NCBI GenBank assembly: GCA_016937175.1
Contig: JAFGWL010000018.1
Coordinates: 27,649 to 91,648, forward strand
Direction of reading: 5' to 3'
Length of the DNA stretch: 64,000 bases
Source: Candidatus Mcinerneyibacteriota bacterium
GTDB taxonomy: Bacteria; Macinerneyibacteriota; Macinerneyibacteria; Macinerneyibacteriales; DSCS01
Positions within the stretch are counted from its first letter, which is position 1. Every line of letters starts with the position of its first letter. Positions 52,531 through 60,284 of this stretch are shown here, one piece after another. The position numbers were made by a program, and so were the translations under genes. The notes beneath the pieces were generated by a model that did not search any database, was not told the DNA's origin, and worked only from the letters and a program-made list of their open reading frames with translations.

Positions 52531-53526
52531 TTACCGTCCTCTCTTCATTCGCCTGAAGAATTGTGTCATCGGCCTCAGGCCGTATCGGAGCCATGCATAT
52601 TTCGCCCGCCCCGAAAGGCTGGAGACCATCAACTTGTCCAGATGGTATTCAAAAGAGGGGTCGAAATAGCAGTTGATGGTACAGCCTTCACAAAAATCAA
52701 AAGATCCCTGTCGCTTTTCATACCAGCGCCTCAGAGAGGAGCGATAAGCTTTTTCAAGAGATCCCGTCACAGGGATAGAATCTACTGCTTTATGATAACA
52801 GGGCAGAAGCATCTCTCCCGAAGGGTCGATGACGATTTGAGAAGAGACCGCCCGGCAACGGGGGTCTATGGAACGATTTCCTCCCGAAGCAATGAGCTTC
52901 AACTGTGCACGGTTCATATAGATCTTGCTGTAGACGGCATATTCGTCGATGAGTCTGATATCATCAGCTGTGAGCCCTTCATTCCCGAAATAGGAAAAGA
53001 CAGGATTGATCTGAAGAATAAGTTCAAATTCAGAGGCCACTGAAGCCACATGTGGGATCATTTTGATGTTCTCCCGGGTCACCGTCATGAGTATATCAGG
53101 CCACTCGCCCAGGCTTCTGGCCTTTTTCAGACTCTCCAGTACAGAGTCATAGGAAGTCACCCCTCTGTTTCTGTCATGAAACTCACGTGTCCCGTCCAAT
53201 GAAAAGAGAAGAAAATCCACCAGCCCTGCGATCTCCTCCGCCCTTTGGGGGTAGAGAATACCGTTCGTCGTCACAGATGTCCTGAGCCCAAGCTCTTTTG
53301 CGGTTTTGAGAAGTTCCGGCAGAGGCTCATAGAGAAGGGGTTCCCCTCCTGTAAAATCGACAAAAAGTGGCCCGAACAGGGATCTGGCCTCTTTCAGGAT
53401 CTCTTTGAATTGTTCCGGATCGGCATCCCGAGGGTTTTCTTTTTTCCAGATATTGCAGAAACCGCATTTGGCCTGGCAGCGCTCTGTGACATAAAGTGTC
53501 AGAAGCACAGGTTTCTTACACTTCAT
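52531..53526 (-). CDS. Radical SAM protein with C-terminal cysteine motif
   Basis: The protein has 331 residues from the ATG at 53526, behind GGGGGAAAGC; an in-frame TTG upstream has no better site. The radical-SAM cluster is CxxxCxxC (Cys17/21/24, in ERCQAKCGFCNIW). GGEPLLYEPLPE and a SPASM-like tail (DPRCRAV, CYHKAVD, CEGCTINC) follow. Its substrate is unknown. The 11-base overlap with the phosphatase fusion gene upstream and the one-base gap to the PHP gene downstream show coupling. Confidence 0.85.
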   Translation of the reverse strand: MKCKKPVLLTLYVTERCQAKCGFCNIWKKENPRDADPEQFKEILKEARSLFGPLFVDFTGGEPLLYEPLPELLKTAKELGLRTSVTTNGILYPQRAEEIAGLVDFLLFSLDGTREFHDRNRGVTSYDSVLESLKKARSLGEWPDILMTVTRENIKMIPHVASVASEFELILQINPVFSYFGNEGLTADDIRLIDEYAVYSKIYMNRAQLKLIASGGNRSIDPRCRAVSSQIVIDPSGEMLLPCYHKAVDSIPVTGSLEKAYRSSLRRWYEKRQGSFDFCEGCTINCYFDPSFEYHLDKLMVSSLSGRAKYAWLRYGLRPMTQFFRRMKRGR

Positions 53527-54595
53527 GCTTTCCCCCTTCAATACGGTCGATATACTCTTTGATCAGGGCAAAGGCCCGCTCATAGTCAATAGACGTCCCT
53601 CCGTAAGGGTCGGGGACATCGCATCCATTATTCTTTACAGGGCCCATTCCCCAACGGCCGTTTTCTCCTACAAAGCCTTCTGAAAGGGCAAAGTCACCTA
53701 ACCGAATGACTTTCCCGTCTCCATATTTTTCATGGATGATCCGGACATGCTCCTCCTCCATGGCAAGGATCAGATCCGCTCTTTCATACGACTCCCGGTC
53801 CAGAAATAAGGAACGTTTCTCTTTTTGAGTATAGCGACGCATGATCTTCAGCGCTTCAGGTGAGGGCTCCAGTCCGGATAAGGTGCTCACTCCCGCTGAA
53901 AGGCATTGCGCCTTCAGCTTCACCGAGGCATAGCTTTCAGCCATGGGGGAGCGGCATGTATTCCCTGTGCAGACAAAGAGGGCCAGGGTCTTGAGGGGGA
54001 TGACTTTCCGGATATCCTCTTTTGGCAATGCGCCCAGCCGGATGAGAAAAGGCTCCTTTTCCATAAAAGAGATGATCGTCGAAGGCCTCTCCCCTCCGGG
54101 AGTTCCCTCCACGACTCCGTCCAGGATGGAGCCCAATTCTTTTTCAACCTCTTCGGCATGACTGAGGACGGGGTATCCAGAACGGTTGGCCGATGTTGCG
54201 GCCAGGGGAGACCCGAGCTCTCTCATCACCGCTGAAAGAAAAGGGTCGTCGGGAATGCGAAAAGCGATGGACCCGTCCGGAGCTGCAAAAGCGCCCCAAG
54301 TCGGAGCAGCAGGAGCTACAAAAGTCACCGGGCCGACAGGAAGCCTCTCCAAAGCCTCTTCCAGAAAGGGGGATAAAGGGGTTTTAACTAGGTTTTGCGC
54401 CATCTCACGCCCGGCCGCCAGAAAGGGGATCTTTTTCTCTTCAGGACGTCCCTTGACAGTAAAGATCTTTTGCAGGACATCCGGATCCCCGGCCTTTCCC
54501 ACAATCCCGAAAACAGTGTCTGTGGGGGCGGCGACGATCCCACCCCGGGCAAGGACCTCGACGATCTTGTTTATCTCACTTTTCTTATAAAGCAC
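53516..54595 (-). CDS. Sua5/YrdC - low molecular weight phosphatase fusion
   Basis: The 359-residue protein joins two domains. Residues 1-195 are YrdC/Sua5-like (GGIVAAPTDTVFGIVGKAG, KGRPEEKK, ATSANRSGYP), which makes the threonylcarbamoyl-AMP precursor for tRNA t6A. Residues 204-355 are a low-molecular-weight phosphotyrosine phosphatase with the P-loop LFVCTGNTCRSPMAES (Cys209, Arg215) and the general acid in DVPDPYGG (Asp329). A GTG start at 54595 follows AAGGATGG. The gene overlaps the radical SAM gene. Confidence 0.88.
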   Translation of the reverse strand: MLYKKSEINKIVEVLARGGIVAAPTDTVFGIVGKAGDPDVLQKIFTVKGRPEEKKIPFLAAGREMAQNLVKTPLSPFLEEALERLPVGPVTFVAPAAPTWGAFAAPDGSIAFRIPDDPFLSAVMRELGSPLAATSANRSGYPVLSHAEEVEKELGSILDGVVEGTPGGERPSTIISFMEKEPFLIRLGALPKEDIRKVIPLKTLALFVCTGNTCRSPMAESYASVKLKAQCLSAGVSTLSGLEPSPEALKIMRRYTQKEKRSLFLDRESYERADLILAMEEEHVRIIHEKYGDGKVIRLGDFALSEGFVGENGRWGMGPVKNNGCDVPDPYGGTSIDYERAFALIKEYIDRIEGGKHEV

Positions 54596-54645
54596 AATCC
54601 ATCCTTAAAGCCGGTCAGCAGGTCTTCCCGCCGCGGCAAGAAAAC

Positions 54646-55896
54646 CTAAAGAGATCCGATATCTTTCCTATAATAGATCCCTTCAAAGGTGATCTTCTCC
54701 AATTCCCGATAAGCGGTCTCGCGAGCTTCTTCAAGCGACTCCCCCAGAGCTGTGACGCCGAGGACCCGCCCTCCGGAAGTATAGACTTTTCCGTCCAGCT
54801 TACGCGTTCCGGCATGATAGACCCGGGCGTGTTTCACGTTTTCCAGGCCTGTGACCGGTTTCCCCTTCTGGTAAGTCCCCGGGTATCCGGCCGAGGCAGC
54901 TACCACACACACCGCAGCTCGGTCATCCCAATCCAGGGTCAAGTCATGCAATCTTTTTTCATGGACGGCCCGGATGACCTGGCTTAACGGAGTCTTCAAA
55001 CGCGAGAGGATCACCTGGGTCTCGGGATCTCCGAAACGACAGTTGAATTCCAGGACCTGCGGGCCACGGTCAGTCAGCATCAGCCCGGCGTAGAGGACTC
55101 CTGTAAAGGGGATCCCGTCTTTTTTGAAACCTTCCACAGCCCTTCGTATGATCGTCTCCTGGATCGTCTTTTCCAGGGGAACATCCACCAGGGGAGAGGG
55201 AGAAAATGTCCCCATGCCTCCGGTGTTCAAACCCCGGTCTCCGTCATAGACTTTCTTATAATCTTTGGACGTGGCCATGGGCAGAAAAGTCTCCCCGTCA
55301 CAGAAGACCAGATACGAAGTCTCTCTCCCGCGAAGGAACTCTTCTATCTCCACCAGGTCTCCGGCAGCACCGAACTGCTTCTCCACCATAATATTCAGGA
55401 GAGTCTGCTCAGCCTCCTCGGGGGTCGCTGCTATGATCACACCTTTTCCCGCAGCCAGGCCGTCGGCTTTGATCACAAGGGGATATTTCTCTTCTTTTCT
55501 GATATAGGCACGCGCTTGTTCAAAGGAATCAAAGACACGGTGCGCAGCTGTGGGGATCCCGTGCCGTTCCATAAACCTTTTAGCCCACACTTTTGAGCCT
55601 TCGATCCGGGCGGCCTCGGCTCCCGGCCCCAGGGTCACCACTCCTTTTTCACGAAGGCAGTCTGCCAATCCGTCCACCAGGGGTTTTTCGGGGCCTATGA
55701 CAGCCATCTCGCATTGCTTCTCAAGGACAGCAGCCAGGATCTCCTCAGCGGAGCCCTCCGGGACAGGAACATTCTCCGCGACACCGTCAGTGCCTCCGTT
55801 TCCGGGAAAAGCAAAGATCTCATGATTCTTTTCCCGGGCCAGGGTTTCCACAATGGCATGCTCCCGGCCTCCAGACCCGATCACAGCTATACGCAT
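54646..55896 (-). CDS. purD: Phosphoribosylamine-glycine ligase
   Basis: The protein has 416 residues from the ATG at 55896 (MRIAVIGSGGREHAIV), behind GAAAGGAAA; the longer frame adds only non-family residues. The ATP-grasp features KADGLAAGKGVIIA and ALEFNCRFGDPETQ-like VLEFNCRFGDPETQ are present. It makes GAR, the second step of purine synthesis. It follows purH by ten bases. Confidence 0.96.
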   Translation of the reverse strand: MRIAVIGSGGREHAIVETLAREKNHEIFAFPGNGGTDGVAENVPVPEGSAEEILAAVLEKQCEMAVIGPEKPLVDGLADCLREKGVVTLGPGAEAARIEGSKVWAKRFMERHGIPTAAHRVFDSFEQARAYIRKEEKYPLVIKADGLAAGKGVIIAATPEEAEQTLLNIMVEKQFGAAGDLVEIEEFLRGRETSYLVFCDGETFLPMATSKDYKKVYDGDRGLNTGGMGTFSPSPLVDVPLEKTIQETIIRRAVEGFKKDGIPFTGVLYAGLMLTDRGPQVLEFNCRFGDPETQVILSRLKTPLSQVIRAVHEKRLHDLTLDWDDRAAVCVVAASAGYPGTYQKGKPVTGLENVKHARVYHAGTRKLDGKVYTSGGRVLGVTALGESLEEARETAYRELEKITFEGIYYRKDIGSL

Positions 55897-55906
55897 ACTT
55901 TTCCTT

Positions 55907-57448
55907 TCAGTGTCTGAAATGGCGGATCCCTGTAAAGACCATGGCCATCCCGTGTTCATCACAGGCTTCGATCACTTCATTGTCCCGGATTGAACCTCCG
56001 GGCTGGATCACGGCTTTGACGCCCAGACGATGAGCCTCATCGATACTGTCCCGGAAGGGGAAAAAGGCATCTGACGCCAGGACACATCCCTTGATCTTCA
56101 ACCCGGCCTGTTCAGCCTTCTCAATAGCAAACCTCACAGAGTCGACCCGGCTCATCTGGCCGGCGCCGATCCCCACTGTCCCTGTCTCATCCGCCAGGAC
56201 AATGGCATTGGACTTGACGGTTTTCACCACATTCCAGGCAAAAAGAAGGTTTTTGACCTCTTTATCGTCCACTTTTTTCTTCGTCACGATCTTCAATTCA
56301 CGGGGAGAGACGATATAATCATCGATCTCCTGGACCAGAAGCCCGCCGCGTATGCTTCGGTATTCCATATATTTGAACCGGCCGAAATCCTCCAGGGGAA
56401 CGCGTATGATCCTAAGATTCTTCTTTTTCTTTAAAATCGCCAAAGCTTCTTCTGTAAAGCCCGGAGCAATCAGGACCTCGACAAAAGCTGTCGAGAGTTC
56501 CCGGGCAGCCTCTTCATTGATCTCCCGGTTGAAGCCGACAATGCCCCCGTAGGCTGAGATCGGGTCTGTGGCCAGGGCCCTCTTATAGGCCAGGGCCGCT
56601 TTTTCATGGATACCCACGCCGCAGGGATTACTGTGCTTCATAATGGTACACAGAGGCTCCTGGAAGGAATAGGTGAGATTGAGGCATGCTTCGGCATCCA
56701 TGAGATTATTGTAGGAAAGGGGCTTGCCCCACAGAATTTCTGCATTCACCAGAGAGGAGGTATCATCCGGGTTGAGGCGATAGACCCCACCCTTCTGATG
56801 GGGGTTTTCTCCATAGCGAAGCTCCTGGACCTTTTCCCCTTTAATAAGAAGCTGTTCGGGAAACTCATCGTTTTCCAGATAGTTGGCAATAGCTGCATCG
56901 TAGGCTGATGTCCTTTTGAAGACTTCAATTGCCAGCTTCCTGCGGGTTTCCAGGGGGATCTCCTTCCCCTCGCTGATGAAACGGGCTGCTTCTGCATATT
57001 GGCCGGGATGGCACAGGACGATGACATCTTTATAATTCTTTGCAGCAGACCGGATCATGGAGGGGCCGCCGATATCGATCATCTCGATGGCTTCTTCTTC
57101 AGAGACATCAGGACGGGCAGATACCGACTCAAAGGGATAGAGGTTCACAACGACCATATCGATGGGGCTGATCCCATTGGTGTCCAGCTCCGTCATATGC
57201 TCTTTTTTCTCCCGAACCGCCAAAAGGCCGCCGTGTATCCTAGGATGAAGGGTCTTGACCCGTCCGTCGAGGATCTCGGGAAACCCCGTGATCTCCGAAA
57301 CCTGGGTACAGGGGATTCCTGATTCTTCCAGAAGTCGAAAAGTCCCTCCTGTGGAGATGATCTCCCATCCCTTCTCTGTAAGAGTCTGCGCAAAGGGGAC
57401 GAGCCCTTCTTTATCCCAAACGCTGATCAAAGCCCTTTTTACGGTCAT
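55907..57448 (-). CDS. purH: Bifunctional AICAR transformylase / IMP cyclohydrolase
   Basis: The 513-residue protein has an IMP cyclohydrolase N-terminus (about 1-150: ALISVWDKEGLVPFA, STGGT, GRVKTLHPRIHGGLLA). The AICAR transformylase domain follows: EPLCTIMKHSNPCGVG, SAYGGIVGFNREI and the C-terminal IQPGGSIRDNEVI. It closes the purine pathway. It leads purD on one transcript, with an AAGGAGG site and an inverted repeat across its -10 box. Confidence 0.97.
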   Translation of the reverse strand: MTVKRALISVWDKEGLVPFAQTLTEKGWEIISTGGTFRLLEESGIPCTQVSEITGFPEILDGRVKTLHPRIHGGLLAVREKKEHMTELDTNGISPIDMVVVNLYPFESVSARPDVSEEEAIEMIDIGGPSMIRSAAKNYKDVIVLCHPGQYAEAARFISEGKEIPLETRRKLAIEVFKRTSAYDAAIANYLENDEFPEQLLIKGEKVQELRYGENPHQKGGVYRLNPDDTSSLVNAEILWGKPLSYNNLMDAEACLNLTYSFQEPLCTIMKHSNPCGVGIHEKAALAYKRALATDPISAYGGIVGFNREINEEAARELSTAFVEVLIAPGFTEEALAILKKKKNLRIIRVPLEDFGRFKYMEYRSIRGGLLVQEIDDYIVSPRELKIVTKKKVDDKEVKNLLFAWNVVKTVKSNAIVLADETGTVGIGAGQMSRVDSVRFAIEKAEQAGLKIKGCVLASDAFFPFRDSIDEAHRLGVKAVIQPGGSIRDNEVIEACDEHGMAMVFTGIRHFRH

Positions 57449-57463
57449 TTTCCCTCCTTATTT

Positions 57464-57485
57464 CGCTTATGTTCAAGTATAAGCG
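57464..57485. promoter_or_regulatory. Inverted repeat across the purH promoter start site
   Basis: CGCTTAT and ATAAGCG form perfect seven-base arms around eight bases. They overlap the -10 box and lie over the predicted transcription start. Candidate operator for a purine regulator; it does not match the known PurR boxes I recall. Confidence 0.4.
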
Positions 57486-57504
57486 GAGATAAGGAAGCTG
57501 TCAA
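57476..57504 (-). promoter_or_regulatory. Promoter of purHD
   Basis: Consensus TTGACA and TATACT with a 17-base spacer on the minus strand. Confidence 0.65.
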
Positions 57505-57530
57505 TTGTGTTAGTCTGTACAGGGTTCCCT

Positions 57531-59132
57531 TCAGAGGCTTGTTCTGAGATAAACACTCCACCGGTTTTTATTATCCGGGGAGGGCCATTCATAACGGTAA
57601 CGGGCGGAAAAGAAAAGATGACGCCCAAGATGACATGATCCTGAAGCCACCGCAGCTTTATCCCACCCGTATGCTCCTCCGTAACGAAGGTCCAGGCTCA
57701 CCCGGAAGGGATATCGGCTGTAATCCAGGCCCAGATAGATCTTTTGCGCCCGGCTGTAGTAGAGGAGGTATTCTACTGATGAGCGCCAGGAACCTTTCTT
57801 CACACGTAGCTCCAGAGAGGTGTAATAAAGGCCTCTCTGATAATGATACCGCAAGGCTTCAAGTGTTATTCCCGGCTGGAGGGCCCATCGGGCAGAGGCC
57901 CTGTATTTCAGATTGTCATCCTCCTCCTCTTTTCCATTATAGGAACGGATTGAAAGAGTGACCCTTCCCCTTGAGAAATCCTTTCTTAAGGAACCTTCCC
58001 AATAGGAATCGAGCTTCCCCCGGACTGAATCCGTCAAGGGAAGTGCCACTCCCCTGTTTTCATAAAACAGAGCCCGGCTCTCGATCTCCCGTCCGGTGTG
58101 TATCAGTGCTGCCTGCCACGCTCCTCTCTTTCCATCGGTCACCAATTCTCCCTCAAAAGAGAAAGCCGACATCATGTATCTCCACCCCACACTCCCCAGC
58201 CGGTACACCTTATCTTCTTTTTCATGGTAAAGGCCTGTCAGAGCGATTCCCCCTTTTTCCCCCTTCCAGGAGGCCTCCCCGCCCACACTCTCTGTGGTAA
58301 TCACCCGTTCACATTCAAAAACGTCATACTCCTCTTCTTCCTCGACCAGGAGAGGGATCTTCTCTCCTTTTTTGAACCGCGAGTAGAGGACTCTCCCCTG
58401 AAAGGGTCCCCGGCTGAATTCCACTGCCGCTCCTTTGAAATATTCACGCCCACCCGTCTCTCCCCTCAGCCCTTCAGGAGAACGGAGGCTTCCTCCGCAA
58501 ACAGCCAGCCCCTGGGCAAAATGGGCCTTAAACGATCCCGCCAGCAGAGAAAACTTGTCCCTCTTCCAGCTGAGGTACCAGTCTTCCGGGACGATTCCCT
58601 GCGTGACCTTTTTCAGCCGGTATTCAGCTCCCGGAAGGAACTCAGCCCGGTCCCGGTAATCTGCACGCACCTCTCCCTCCAAAGAGCCTACAGATAGAGA
58701 GGCCCGAGATGAGACAGAATCCCGGTCTGCTGAAGTCCTGATACTTCCTTTTACTTTACGTATCCAGCCGGCCCTGACAAAGGGGCGGATCAAACTAAGG
58801 GTGCGGCGTGTGACCAATTGCTCCGACAGGAGCTGGCTCAAAGAAAACAAGACTCTTTTCCGGCAGAAGGAACGGATCCGCCGGGCCTCTTTTTCGTTCA
58901 GATAGGGAACGGCTTTCAATTCAGACAAAGTCGCTGTGTTCAGGTTCACTTTGTCCCTGTAGAGTGATAGCAGCTCTTCCAAAGCCATTCCCTCGAAATA
59001 TCCCTCCTCATAATACCGGATCAGCTCCTCTTCGCTCCGGATATCCAACTCATAGGGAAGCGGAAATCCCGCTGCCCGGCAATAGAAGAGGATTGTCAGG
59101 GCCCAAAGTAACAGGATACACCTCGTCACCAT
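57531..59132 (-). CDS. Exported helix-hairpin-helix protein with beta-barrel-like C-terminus
   Basis: The 533-residue protein has a signal peptide ending YCRAAG. A helix-hairpin-helix motif sits at about 60-95 (VNLNTATLSELKAVPYLNEKEARRI), as in ComEA DNA-binding proteins. From 150 to the end the sequence is strand-rich with many aromatic girdle residues (HYQRGLYYTSLELRV, SVEYLLYYSR, YRYEWPS). That fits a barrel in the outer membrane. The gene overlaps the upstream PorV-like gene by seven bases. A DNA-handling role is inference from the motif. Confidence 0.62.
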   Translation of the reverse strand: MVTRCILLLWALTILFYCRAAGFPLPYELDIRSEEELIRYYEEGYFEGMALEELLSLYRDKVNLNTATLSELKAVPYLNEKEARRIRSFCRKRVLFSLSQLLSEQLVTRRTLSLIRPFVRAGWIRKVKGSIRTSADRDSVSSRASLSVGSLEGEVRADYRDRAEFLPGAEYRLKKVTQGIVPEDWYLSWKRDKFSLLAGSFKAHFAQGLAVCGGSLRSPEGLRGETGGREYFKGAAVEFSRGPFQGRVLYSRFKKGEKIPLLVEEEEEYDVFECERVITTESVGGEASWKGEKGGIALTGLYHEKEDKVYRLGSVGWRYMMSAFSFEGELVTDGKRGAWQAALIHTGREIESRALFYENRGVALPLTDSVRGKLDSYWEGSLRKDFSRGRVTLSIRSYNGKEEEDDNLKYRASARWALQPGITLEALRYHYQRGLYYTSLELRVKKGSWRSSVEYLLYYSRAQKIYLGLDYSRYPFRVSLDLRYGGAYGWDKAAVASGSCHLGRHLFFSARYRYEWPSPDNKNRWSVYLRTSL

Positions 59133-59905
59133 GTGATACCCACCTCGGTGGAAATATAACGTGGTAAAACCCGCGGCACGACATAAGCCAGCTTAAGAGA
59201 AAAGGCTCCCCGGGCCAGGTCCAGGATACAGCGGTGTTCTCCGTTTCCTGTATTGAGCCCGTATCCAAGGGAGAGCATAGGGCTTAATTCATAAAAGAGG
59301 GAGATGACTCCGTAGGAGTTCCCTTCATGGGTAGAGGCCCCTTTCACAAAGAGATGCAATGGCGGACGGTGGAAAGCTCCTCCTGCTACAACCGTATGGG
59401 TGACCTCCTCCTTGAGGACAGGATGTTCTCCGTTGAGAATGCTGACATGGAATCCCAGAGAATCCACCGACCAGACAATTCCCAGATCCCAGGAGAAGGC
59501 ATACAGAGCCTCCTCCATTAGGACACCATACAGGCATTTGAGGCCCACGCCTCCACGAAGGCCTTCAGCCAGGCGAAAACTCAGGGACAAAAGCCCTTCA
59601 TTCTCCTGAAGAGGCCTTTTTTGATACTGACGAAGCAGGATACCCCACCGTATTCTCTCTCCGCCTCCGGACCAGGCAACTGTTTTCAAGTCCAGTTCTC
59701 TGAACCCGTACTTTCTGCTGTATAGGGCTCCCATCCGGCTTTTTCCACTGATAAGAGCAGGGTTCTCCCGGAACACAGCTACCGAAGCCCCCGGCCCCCA
59801 TCTTCCGGTCAGCCCGGAGACTCCCTCATCGGCATAGAGGAAAAAAGCCTTTGAAGAATGCACCAGAAAGAGAATACAAAAGAAGAGAAAGCCCGCGCGT
59901 CTCAT
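59126..59905 (-). CDS. PorV/PorQ-like outer-membrane protein
   Basis: The 259-residue protein has a signal peptide ending HSSKA and strand-rich sequence throughout. The early region (GPGASVAVFRENPALISGKSRM) fits the PorV/PorQ barrel family, whose members carry the NPA motif near the N-terminus. It ends STEVGITW, an aromatic outer-membrane-type terminus. It overlaps both neighbours (4 and 7 bases), so translation is coupled. The family call is tentative. Confidence 0.6.
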   Translation of the reverse strand: MRRAGFLFFCILFLVHSSKAFFLYADEGVSGLTGRWGPGASVAVFRENPALISGKSRMGALYSRKYGFRELDLKTVAWSGGGERIRWGILLRQYQKRPLQENEGLLSLSFRLAEGLRGGVGLKCLYGVLMEEALYAFSWDLGIVWSVDSLGFHVSILNGEHPVLKEEVTHTVVAGGAFHRPPLHLFVKGASTHEGNSYGVISLFYELSPMLSLGYGLNTGNGEHRCILDLARGAFSLKLAYVVPRVLPRYISTEVGITW

Positions 59906-60267
59906 TCTTTGTCTTGAATATCCTGATCGATCTTGTTGCGCAAACCGGAGATCATTTTACAGATCCCGACAGCCTCATCCTCCAGGGCACGCCCTTCTTC
60001 TTCTTCAAAGAGGCCTGTTTCTTTCAGAAGCCCGATAAAATATTTCGCTCCCGCCGCCCGGGCAAAGGCCCGGTCAAGCGAAGGGCGGAACTCTCCTTTC
60101 CCTGTATAGGCCCCTTCGATCAGAGCGATATTCACTCCGGTTCCGTATTTCAGAGCTTCACTCACCAGAAACCGTTCTTCAGCCTGAACCCCCTTTCTTT
60201 TGTCGATCAGCCTGACATTGAGGCCATGGGCTTTTTTGAACAGGTCATACTCTTCGATAGGTTTCAT
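59902..60267 (-). CDS. Four-helix-bundle-like protein
   Basis: The protein has 121 residues from the ATG at 60267, behind AAAGGAGTG; a frame seven codons longer exists. It is helical, with the pattern of the four-helix-bundle family known from 23S rRNA intervening sequences: IEEYDLFKKAHGLNV, FLVSEALKYGTGVNIALIEG and AKYFIGLLKETGLF. No 23S rRNA is near, so the gene has been kept here for another reason. It is coupled to the PorV-like gene by an ATGA overlap. Confidence 0.55.
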   Translation of the reverse strand: MKPIEEYDLFKKAHGLNVRLIDKRKGVQAEERFLVSEALKYGTGVNIALIEGAYTGKGEFRPSLDRAFARAAGAKYFIGLLKETGLFEEEEGRALEDEAVGICKMISGLRNKIDQDIQDKE

Positions 60268-60284
60268 CTTCACTCCTTTCTTTG

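Noticed and set aside
59902-60267. An rRNA intervening-sequence element
   Set aside because: No 23S rRNA is present; the gene sits inside a protein operon.
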